A DNA stretch of 28,284 nucleotides, from contig CAZJDM010000047.1 of the NCBI GenBank assembly GCA_964544765.1, forward strand, positions 1-28,284, in the 5' to 3' direction. A model generated the notes under the pieces. It saw nothing but the letters and a program-made list of their open reading frames with translations, had not been told where the DNA came from and searched no databases. Origin of the DNA: CAZJDM01 sp964544765. Lineage in GTDB: Bacteria > Bdellovibrionota_B > Oligoflexia > CAYFLR01. Position 1 is the first letter of the stretch. Each line of letters opens with the position of its first letter. The position numbers and the translations under genes are program-made. Positions 21,493 to 28,284 of the stretch are shown here, piece by piece.

Positions 21493-22707
21493 TTAAGGCG
21501 ATATAAAATTATATTTGGGGTTATTACCATAGAGAAAAACAAACGTATCAAAGTGTATTTTTTCTTTTTGTCTCCAGTGTTTGAATGTGTTTGAAAAACG
21601 AAATATACAGGGATGTTTAAGTGCTTCTGATATACCAGTATTGTGGCTGTTTCCTTTTAGGTGGGAATTAAGGCGTTGGCTTAAATTTTCGCTGCTGCCA
21701 ATGTAAAAAATATTACTTTCTTGTTTACTATATTGGATGGTTTCTTGTTTATAACCAAGTTCATAGACGCCTGCTTTAGGTGGAACTTTTCGTACCTGTT
21801 CGATATTAAAATCCCGCCATGATGAAAATCCGATACTATCGTTTACAAATATATTTGTTTTTTGTCTCTTTTTTCTTTCAGTAATATGTAATTCATTGCG
21901 ATAGGCAGTTACTGTTTGTCTGGAGACTTCAATCAGATAGAAATTTTGTAGATAATTTTGTAGTTCTTGATCAGTATAAGAAGTATCTCTTATTCCGCAT
22001 CTCAATTGATATTGTTCTTTTTCTATGGCAATGCGCAAGGCTCGTTTGATAAGGTCAGGCTTTGATAAAAAGAAATTTTTAAGCGATATACTGGTATGAT
22101 CTGGTAAAAGGATATGATTGCCGTTGATTATCCTTGAGACTCTAGAAGTATCGAGATATTGCTTATTTTCTTTCTTTTTTCGATCTGCCAGATCTTGTTG
22201 TTTTAGTAAATGTAGATCATCTTCTTTTCCACTATTAATGAATTCCCTTTGATGACAAATAACACTACTTAGAATTCTGTGGAACATAAAATTACGTGAA
22301 TTGATCAGGTTTTGCTTTCTAGCGGCGATGCGAATTGACTGTCTAGTGAGTGATGACAGTTTTAGTTCATTTAATTTAATTGTTAGAGCATCAAGATTTA
22401 CGTTTGCTAACTCAGCCATTAAAGGATGTCTGTATTGGATAAAATGGTCCTTTTTAATTTGGTGAATTTTTCCTAGTTCTTTAGGTTTAAGTTTATATTG
22501 GGGTCTGGTTAATAGAACAGAAGATAATGTTTGAAAGGCAATTATTGGTATGACGTTGGTTTCTTTGCTTAACGAAACAAGGTTCTTCCATTCTGATGAT
22601 TGCTGGCAATCATCAATAAATCTTTCATAACGACTAGGTGCCCAACTAAGCATTCGTGCTAGAATGACACTGCCAAATCTTTCCTCGTTTAATCGTTGAT
22701 AATTCAT
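21493..22707 (-). CDS. Sigma-54 (RpoN) C-terminal domain fused to a GIY-YIG nuclease domain
   Basis: This 404-residue protein has three parts. Residues 1-120 are unrecognised. Residues about 125-282 follow the C-terminal half of RpoN. FHRILSSVICHQREFINSG matches the helix before the HTH, DTSRVSRIINGNHIL matches the HESTVSRV helix, and SLKNFFLSK matches ELKYFFSS. YTDQELQNYL is the next helix, and SRQTVTAYRN at 262-271 corresponds to the RpoN box ARRTVAKYRE. Residues 308-404 are a GIY-YIG nuclease domain: GVY 313-315, YIG 335-337, Arg345, probable catalytic Glu382 and GNNPKYN ending at Asn400. The RpoN glutamine-rich region I that contacts the activator ATPase is missing. It could bind -24/-12 promoter-like DNA and cut or occupy it; that is inference. 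The ATG has only a weak AAG ribosome site, so translation may be coupled to the overlapping upstream frame. Confidence 0.75.
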   Translation of the reverse strand: MNYQRLNEERFGSVILARMLSWAPSRYERFIDDCQQSSEWKNLVSLSKETNVIPIIAFQTLSSVLLTRPQYKLKPKELGKIHQIKKDHFIQYRHPLMAELANVNLDALTIKLNELKLSSLTRQSIRIAARKQNLINSRNFMFHRILSSVICHQREFINSGKEDDLHLLKQQDLADRKKKENKQYLDTSRVSRIINGNHILLPDHTSISLKNFFLSKPDLIKRALRIAIEKEQYQLRCGIRDTSYTDQELQNYLQNFYLIEVSRQTVTAYRNELHITERKKRQKTNIFVNDSIGFSSWRDFNIEQVRKVPPKAGVYELGYKQETIQYSKQESNIFYIGSSENLSQRLNSHLKGNSHNTGISEALKHPCIFRFSNTFKHWRQKEKIHFDTFVFLYGNNPKYNFISP

Positions 22708-22981
22708 ATCTTAACAATAACAATTGATTATACAGTATTTTCTTGGCAAAGGGGTAATCTGACAATGAGACTGGCTCCATCTCCCAAATACTAACCTCCA
22801 CCTCTCTTATAGCTTGCTCCATTGGTAGTTCAATGTTTAATAACCTGTTATTCTTACTTTTGTCCTTGACGAAGTATAAATTATGCATTGAAAACAGGTA
22901 TCTGTTTAGTAATAAAGAGGTAAAGTAATAAATTTCGCGCTTCACAAAAACATATATGGCATAAATATATAATAATTTCAA
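22646..22981 (-). CDS. Possible small protein overlapping the RpoN/GIY-YIG gene
   Basis: A 111-codon frame starts at TTG 22981, or 80 codons from ATG 22888, and runs 62 bases into the fusion gene in another frame. The middle, ELPMEQAIREVEVSIWEMEPVSLSDYPFAKK split over about 30 residues, reads like real protein, but I recognise no family. Neither start has a clear ribosome binding site. It could be a real coupled partner, the remnant of a longer N-terminus lost to a frameshift, or spurious. Confidence 0.3.
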   Translation of the reverse strand: MKLLYIYAIYVFVKREIYYFTSLLLNRYLFSMHNLYFVKDKSKNNRLLNIELPMEQAIREVEVSIWEMEPVSLSDYPFAKKILYNQLLLLRYELSTIKRGKIWQCHSSTNA

Positions 22982-23001
22982 GAAATAAGGTATCTAGTAA
23001 G

Positions 23002-24477
23002 TTAGTAAATAGGTAATGATACACCACCAATTATTCCCCACTCGAAATTCTGGGGATCAACTAGATCATGATTTTGTGATATTGGACTATTTATCTTATC
23101 AATATAAATCGTATATGGTGTGATGTTAAAGCGAATAGGGCCGGTTAAATAGGAAGCGGAGATATAACTCATACCTCCAATAAGTATACTTCTATTTGAT
23201 TGATGTTGATAAAACCCCATACTGGGGCCAACGCCAGCTGATAGTATAGCTCGGTGTTTAACTAATAGGTTAATACCTAGTGGTACATGGATCATTAATT
23301 GATGGGAGCCAAGGTGGTATCCAATAAAAGCTGACGCGTTAATAAGTCCGTAATATGCCGATATGGATGCGTACACAGCTATATCAGAAACGGAAATACC
23401 AATTTGTGGTAATAAAAAGGGTAGATGATTTGAAAATTGTAATTTAGCTTCCATTTCAGAAAAAATTTTGTTTAGGGTGGTAACAAGATCTGATAAGGTT
23501 CCTTCAGATGTAATATGGTGAACCTGACTGTTTTCATGATCCTTGATTTTTAGATAAATGGCGATCGATGAGGGTGAAATAGTTGTTTTTCCACTAATTA
23601 TAAATCGTTTAGATTTAGGTTTAGGTTTGAGTTTAGGATTGGATTCGGGAGCGTTGACCATTTGAGAACCAATGGATTTATCAGTATATGGATGCCATTT
23701 GTTCAATGCTAAAGGAAAGGAGTTGGTTATCAATTGAGTTTGCAACCAATAGCGAATAAATTCTGGTACGAATTGAAAATTAAAAAGAGATGAATCACTT
23801 TTTGAATTTATTAGCTCAAAGCGATCGATTGTAAAGACAATGTTTATTTGACCACTATCTAAAATAGCAATTATTTTTGATAGAAAGGATGATATTTCAG
23901 AATACATCTGATGATGAGAGGAGTGATAGAGTAAATAATTGAAATGAAAATATTGTCCACTTCTTATTTCATAAATAAAGAAACGATAAAAGCGTATGTT
24001 CCAAAAATCTTGGTAATTACCAAATAACAGCAGTTTGACGTTTTGATTGTTTGAGGTTTTGAATTCTTCTACCAGTGATTCGATTGGTAAATTGATGTTG
24101 CATGACATTGAGTTTTGAGAAGAGATATTTATATTCCTTGTGCCAGGGCTTGTGATGCCCAGTGAACATGCAAGAGGTTTTTTTTCTAGATTTTCAACTA
24201 ATGTTGGATGTATATCATCTTTAGTTAATAGACGATATACATCGTATTGGTTAAATTGTAAGTAATTTCCAATATCTTCATTTAGAACCAGCTTTCCTTG
24301 GGCTGTTATTTGCCCTTGAAAAGGTAAAACCGCTATAAATGGTTGTTTCTCTTTCAAATTGGATGTCGATGGATGAACATCAGCTGCCCGGATCGTTATA
24401 GATGGATTCAATAACCCCAATACTGTTAAGTAAAATAAAATAACTAGTGATTTTGATGGATAGTTGCCAACTATCAT
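23002..24477 (-). CDS. Exported protein with CsgG/FlgO-like N-terminus and barrel-like C-terminus
   Basis: This 491-residue protein has a signal peptide (VILFYLTVLGLLNPSITIRA-A, to about residue 32). The next part, FIAVLPFQGQITAQGKLVLNEDIGNYL with YDVYRLLTKDDI, has the pattern of CsgG/FlgO/TolB-N-like periplasmic proteins (a short strand AVLPF, then a helix and YRLL). NVKLLLFGNYQDFWN and FFIYEIRSGQ continue that fold. A Pro-Lys linker (about 280-290) follows. From about residue 355 onward, repeated 8-12 residue amphipathic stretches rich in Gly, Ser and Tyr (GLINASAFIGYHLG, AILSAGVGPSMGFY, FEWGIIGGVSLPIY) suggest membrane beta strands ending in an aromatic residue. It may be an outer-membrane protein. 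ATG at 24477 has GGA upstream. No specific function can be named. Confidence 0.6.
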   Translation of the reverse strand: MIVGNYPSKSLVILFYLTVLGLLNPSITIRAADVHPSTSNLKEKQPFIAVLPFQGQITAQGKLVLNEDIGNYLQFNQYDVYRLLTKDDIHPTLVENLEKKPLACSLGITSPGTRNINISSQNSMSCNINLPIESLVEEFKTSNNQNVKLLLFGNYQDFWNIRFYRFFIYEIRSGQYFHFNYLLYHSSHHQMYSEISSFLSKIIAILDSGQINIVFTIDRFELINSKSDSSLFNFQFVPEFIRYWLQTQLITNSFPLALNKWHPYTDKSIGSQMVNAPESNPKLKPKPKSKRFIISGKTTISPSSIAIYLKIKDHENSQVHHITSEGTLSDLVTTLNKIFSEMEAKLQFSNHLPFLLPQIGISVSDIAVYASISAYYGLINASAFIGYHLGSHQLMIHVPLGINLLVKHRAILSAGVGPSMGFYQHQSNRSILIGGMSYISASYLTGPIRFNITPYTIYIDKINSPISQNHDLVDPQNFEWGIIGGVSLPIY

Positions 24478-24620
24478 TATTTTTTCCGTTATTAAAGAAA
24501 AACGCTATAAGTTTGGCATCGAACAATATCAATATATTTTGAAGATTTTTATTTATTATAGCTGTATCAAGAAGATATAGCTTCTCACAATATGCTTCTT
24601 TTTTAGCAGTTGTGTAATTA

Positions 24621-26366
24621 TTAAGCAGTTGCAGGTCTTGGTGAAATTTCCTTAATCATTATTTTGCGATATAGACTATTTTGAGCCATTAGATTTTGAT
24701 GGGTGTCAAATTCTTTGATGGACCCATTATCCAAAACAAGTATTTTGTCGGCTTGACACGCTGTGGTTAGGCGATGGGTAGTAACAATAAGACTCATGTC
24801 GGGATAATGTTCACGTATCTGTTCCCAGAATAATTTTTCAGTTGTCGCGTCCATAGCAGCGGTACAATCGTCCATCAGTAATAACTGGGGATTTCGTATA
24901 AGACTTCTGGCTACGGACAATCTTTGCTTTTGACCTCCCGATAAGGTAATTCCTTTTTGTCCCAAGACGGTATCAAGACCATTGGGAAAGTCTTTAATCT
25001 CATCAGCGATCATTGAAATATCAAGACTTTTGTTTATTTCAGATGAATTAAAATTATCACCCATCTCAATATTTTGTTTGATGGTTTCAGAAAATAAAAT
25101 GTTTTTTTGTCTTACATAACCTAAAACATTTGATAATTCACCTGTAGAATAATTATCAATAGTCTTATTGTTAATTAAAATTTTGCCTTGGGTTGGCGAT
25201 AGATCCCTCATAATTAAATCAAGCAAGGTACTTTTACCAGCTCCTACCGAGCCTACTACTGCTAATACTTCTCCTTTAGCAAGTTTAAAAGAGATACCCC
25301 TGATGCTTTCTTCTTTACCGTCATAGTACTTAAAATGGACCTTCTGTAATTCCAGATGATGGAAATCTTTTATCACTTCATTACCGGGCCTAGGCGCCAG
25401 GTCCTGATGGTTTTCTGTTTCAATTAAACGATCAACATAACGGAATATCTGCTTTGAAGAAGCATAGAAAAAACTGAGTGTCCAGATAGGTTCGATCAAA
25501 GTTTGGGCATAGGTGATGAATAAAATAAGCGTACCTAGAGAAATATTATTCGTCATCATAAAAATACTACCGGCAAAAATTACGATGATACTGCTGCAGT
25601 GGTTGACCAGCATGGCAAATAGGTGAATCAACTGGTTTATTTTTAAAAAATCTTTTTCTTTTACGATTCGATCGTCGATAGCATTTTGATAGGAATTGAA
25701 TTGATTCTTTTCACTTAAAGTAGTTTTAACTACCCTTATACCGCTAAAGCAGGATTCTAGAATGCTGTTGCACCTTGAGGTGGACCGTTGTTTTTCATCA
25801 GTATAGCGAAGCATTTTTTCTTCGGTACGGGCCATGATCAATACTAGAAATGGAAGAGGTAAAAAGGTTAATAACGTAAGTTCCCAAGAATAGTAGGCCA
25901 TGGCGGACAAGGTAAAAATTAGTAGACAAGAAGCCTCAAGAGGACGTAAAATGCCGGAACAAGAATACCAGTGTATTCGGAGCCAAGAACCATCAACATC
26001 ATCGGTCAATCTAGTTAATAAATCACCGGTTCTAAATTTAGCAAAGAAGGTATAATCTTTTTGGGTGAATATTTTGTAATATTTATTACGCACAATAGTT
26101 GCGTAGAATAGATTCATATAACCCCGGAAAAGAGGCAGGAATGCCGTACAAAGAGATTGAAATACAGCAAAATATACAAAAAATATAATCAGGCGGTACG
26201 CATTGTTCAATTGGTAATTTGATTCTAAATCATCAATGATATATTTTAGGAAAATAGGAAAGACCGTTTTGGCAAAAATAGTCACCAAGGTTAATACAAT
26301 TAAAAGACTCATTTGCGTTTTGGTATTTTTCCATAACTGCCAAAACCATCCCAGGTGTTTAATCAT
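24621..26366 (-). CDS. ABC exporter half-transporter with degenerate catalytic site (subunit A)
   Basis: This 581-residue type IV ABC exporter has six membrane helices in the first ~315 residues and a C-terminal nucleotide-binding domain. Walker A is GSVGAGKS (372-379), the signature is a canonical LSGGQ (475-479) and the H loop has His531. Walker B ends LLLMDD with Asp500 where the catalytic glutamate should be. Its partner has Glu but a degenerate signature, so the two make a heterodimer with one active and one degenerate site, as in BmrCD, LmrCD and TmrAB. Its ATG overlaps the partner's stop by four bases (ATGA), so the two are translated together. Substrate is unknown; multidrug or lipid export is usual for the family. 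Confidence 0.93.
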   Translation of the reverse strand: MIKHLGWFWQLWKNTKTQMSLLIVLTLVTIFAKTVFPIFLKYIIDDLESNYQLNNAYRLIIFFVYFAVFQSLCTAFLPLFRGYMNLFYATIVRNKYYKIFTQKDYTFFAKFRTGDLLTRLTDDVDGSWLRIHWYSCSGILRPLEASCLLIFTLSAMAYYSWELTLLTFLPLPFLVLIMARTEEKMLRYTDEKQRSTSRCNSILESCFSGIRVVKTTLSEKNQFNSYQNAIDDRIVKEKDFLKINQLIHLFAMLVNHCSSIIVIFAGSIFMMTNNISLGTLILFITYAQTLIEPIWTLSFFYASSKQIFRYVDRLIETENHQDLAPRPGNEVIKDFHHLELQKVHFKYYDGKEESIRGISFKLAKGEVLAVVGSVGAGKSTLLDLIMRDLSPTQGKILINNKTIDNYSTGELSNVLGYVRQKNILFSETIKQNIEMGDNFNSSEINKSLDISMIADEIKDFPNGLDTVLGQKGITLSGGQKQRLSVARSLIRNPQLLLMDDCTAAMDATTEKLFWEQIREHYPDMSLIVTTHRLTTACQADKILVLDNGSIKEFDTHQNLMAQNSLYRKIMIKEISPRPATA

Positions 26367-28132
26367 ATTGCTTCCTGCTGATTATAATAAAGTTGAGCAT
26401 AACTTCCGTGGTTATTTAATAATTCGATATGTTCACCCTGCTCAACTACGCAACCGTCTTCAATTACTAAAATCTTATCTGCTTCTTCGATAGTGGATAA
26501 TCTATGGGCAATTATAATAGTGGTACGTCCTTTCATTAGGTGAGACATACTTTTTTGAATTTGGATTTCGGTAAAGGGATCAACAGAGCTGGTAGCTTCG
26601 TCCATAATGAGAATTTCCGGATCAAAAGTTAGGGCACGAGAAAAAGAAAGTAATTGCCTTTCTCCAAAAGAAAGATTACCACCTTCTTCATGTAGGTCAG
26701 TCATATACTGCTGTTTAAAGCGATTAATATATCTATCTACTCCCAAGTCAGAAGCGGCTTGGTAAGCCTTTTGATCAGGAATATCTTGTCGAAGCGCTCT
26801 TAAATTATCCAGTACATTTGCCGGGAAAAGAAAAATGTCCTGTAGTACCATACTAATTTTAGATCGTAGTTGATTTTTATCAATATCTCTTAAGTCTTGA
26901 CCATCAATTAAGATAGAGCCCTGAATAGGATCATAGAATTTAGCTAGTAAAGAAATAATAGATGTTTTACCTGAGCCGGTAGGGCCAACCAATGCAACCG
27001 TTTCTCCTTTCTTGATGGTGAAGGATAGATCATTGAGAACCGGTTTATCTTTTTCGTAATGAAAATGCACATTCTTAAATTCAATGTGTCTTTCAAACAT
27101 AAATTTGGGTAAGGATTTAGGGACAGGCGCCATTTCGGATGATTGATCTAAAAGTGCAAAAATGCGATCAGCCGCTCCAAAAGCTCGCTGTACTTCTCCA
27201 ATTTGTTCGGAAACAGCAATAACGGGGCGGATAATATTAATAATATATTGAATAAACATCCAAACGGTACCGATGGTAATTAAATCAGCTCTGATCCAGG
27301 CAACGCTTTTATAAAGTATCGCGGCAATAGCTAGTTGAGGCATTAACATCAGGAAGAACCATATAGTTGATTCAAGTGAATGAATTTTAAAACCATATTG
27401 AAATTTATCTTTATTTAAATCAGCTAATTTTTCACGGCTCCAACCTACCTGATGAAAATTCTTTAGTAAGTTAATGGCTGGAATGTGTTCACTTAAAAAG
27501 CCACCGATCTTAGCATATAAATCTCTATCTTTTCTGAACATGGGTCTCATTTTAGAAAAAAAGATATATACCCCTAAAACGTAAACCGGTGTGATGGCCA
27601 GTACCAGTAAGGTCAACTTAGCACTGTTGAAAAACATAATAGAGAAGGAAACAATAACGCTTAAAAGGGCCCATAACAGTTGCAAGCCAACAGAGGAAAA
27701 GAGCATGTAGAGTTGTTGGGTATCTGATTCAATCCGGCTGATCAAGGTTCCTGAACTGTTTTGGTTAAAGAATTTGACGGGTAGAGATAATACATGTTTA
27801 AAAATTTTGGTTTTAATAGTATTTGTTATTTCAATTCCCATATAACCAACAATTATCGATTGGTAATAATTAAGTCCCTCTTGGCTCAGTAATAAAAACA
27901 AATAGGCAAGAGCCGTAATTAATATGATACCGATTTCTTTAGAAGGAATAGCCGTGTCTATTATTTCTCTTAATATTAATGGTAAACCGCATGAGAAGGC
28001 GGTTGAAAATAAAACTGTGATTAAGGCAATTATTATTTGGCGATTATAGCCATGAAAAAAGACAAGAATACGTTTTAGCGTTGTAAGCCTTATCTTACCG
28101 TTACCCTCTCCTTGGGATCTATATCTGCGCAT
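26363..28132 (-). CDS. ABC exporter half-transporter with catalytic glutamate (subunit B)
   Basis: This 589-residue protein has the same six-helix membrane domain and nucleotide-binding domain order as its neighbour. Walker A is GPTGSGKT (383-390), Walker B ends ILIMDE with Glu512 present, and the H loop has His543. The signature is LSFGE (487-491), not LSGGQ. Catalysis would occur where this Walker A/B faces the LSGGQ of subunit A. ATG at 28132 has no good ribosome binding site, and an internal AAGGAG about 25 bases in is not followed by a usable start, so I keep 28132. It is the first gene of the pair; the promoter is probably in the last 150 bases of the window, where I see no strong match. 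Confidence 0.93.
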   Translation of the reverse strand: MRRYRSQGEGNGKIRLTTLKRILVFFHGYNRQIIIALITVLFSTAFSCGLPLILREIIDTAIPSKEIGIILITALAYLFLLLSQEGLNYYQSIIVGYMGIEITNTIKTKIFKHVLSLPVKFFNQNSSGTLISRIESDTQQLYMLFSSVGLQLLWALLSVIVSFSIMFFNSAKLTLLVLAITPVYVLGVYIFFSKMRPMFRKDRDLYAKIGGFLSEHIPAINLLKNFHQVGWSREKLADLNKDKFQYGFKIHSLESTIWFFLMLMPQLAIAAILYKSVAWIRADLITIGTVWMFIQYIINIIRPVIAVSEQIGEVQRAFGAADRIFALLDQSSEMAPVPKSLPKFMFERHIEFKNVHFHYEKDKPVLNDLSFTIKKGETVALVGPTGSGKTSIISLLAKFYDPIQGSILIDGQDLRDIDKNQLRSKISMVLQDIFLFPANVLDNLRALRQDIPDQKAYQAASDLGVDRYINRFKQQYMTDLHEEGGNLSFGERQLLSFSRALTFDPEILIMDEATSSVDPFTEIQIQKSMSHLMKGRTTIIIAHRLSTIEEADKILVIEDGCVVEQGEHIELLNNHGSYAQLYYNQQEAI

Positions 28133-28284
28133 ATTAATTTACAATCTGTTTTTTTACATATTTCAATTTAAAAGGCTAATTAATAATAATACTTATAGAA
28201 TAAAATTTCTTATAAATCTATATAGAAAGCAGCCCTTGCTGAAACTTTTCTCTAATCCTACTACCAGTTGAAATATTGGAACTC

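Noticed and set aside
24570..24585. AGAAG/CTTCT hairpin after the ABC genes as a terminator
   Set aside because: The five-base stem is weak and no T run follows it on the - strand.

Overview
The window is AT-rich (about one third GC by eye) and comes from a Gram-negative bacterium. It encodes a TolC-type outer-membrane protein with its periplasmic adaptor, periplasmic multihaem c-type cytochromes and a possible outer-membrane barrel. The haem-rich electron-transfer genes, NrfD-type membrane subunit and many PAS histidine kinases suggest an anaerobe of the Desulfobacterota or a similar lineage. The sequence alone does not fix the taxon. I see no tRNA, rRNA, CRISPR array, transposase or prophage genes.

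Layout. 1-1.08 kb (+): the 3' end of a secreted protein with a pre-peptidase C-terminal-like domain, a possible 29-codon ORF and a strong intrinsic terminator. 1.1-3.5 kb (-): a periplasmic adaptor and a TolC-family protein, with no inner-membrane pump beside them. 3.9-10.6 kb (+): a signalling block with a HAMP-PAS histidine kinase, a haem-binding ethylbenzene-dehydrogenase-like protein, a second near-copy of the kinase broken by a one-base frameshift, and a REC-kinase-REC hybrid. 10.6-16.3 kb (-): a five-gene electron-transfer operon with 14-haem, 13-haem and membrane-anchored 4-haem cytochromes, a Tat-exported four-cluster ferredoxin subunit and an NrfD-like quinone-site subunit, 31 haem sites in all. 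16.6-17.5 kb (+): cysteine synthase. 17.9-19.8 kb (+): a third kinase with a different sensor but the same catalytic core. 19.8-21.4 kb (-): a response regulator and a CheR methyltransferase. 21.5-23.0 kb (-): a protein that appears to fuse the C-terminal part of sigma-54 (RpoN) to a GIY-YIG nuclease domain, with a small overlapping ORF upstream. 23.0-24.5 kb (-): an exported protein with a CsgG/FlgO-like start and a barrel-like end. 24.6-28.1 kb (-): a heterodimeric ABC exporter with one canonical and one degenerate ATP site.

How it fits together. The cytochrome operon looks like a quinone-linked redox module that moves electrons across the inner membrane to a haem-rich periplasm. The three related kinases, the hybrid kinase and the REC-CheR pair are built from the same few modules, which suggests local duplication and sensor swapping. 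The haem-binding protein between two of the kinases, and a 30-bp motif shared by the leaders of the second kinase and cysK, hint that signalling and redox/sulfur genes are connected. Those links are inferences. The most unusual single object is the sigma-54/GIY-YIG fusion at 21493-22707.
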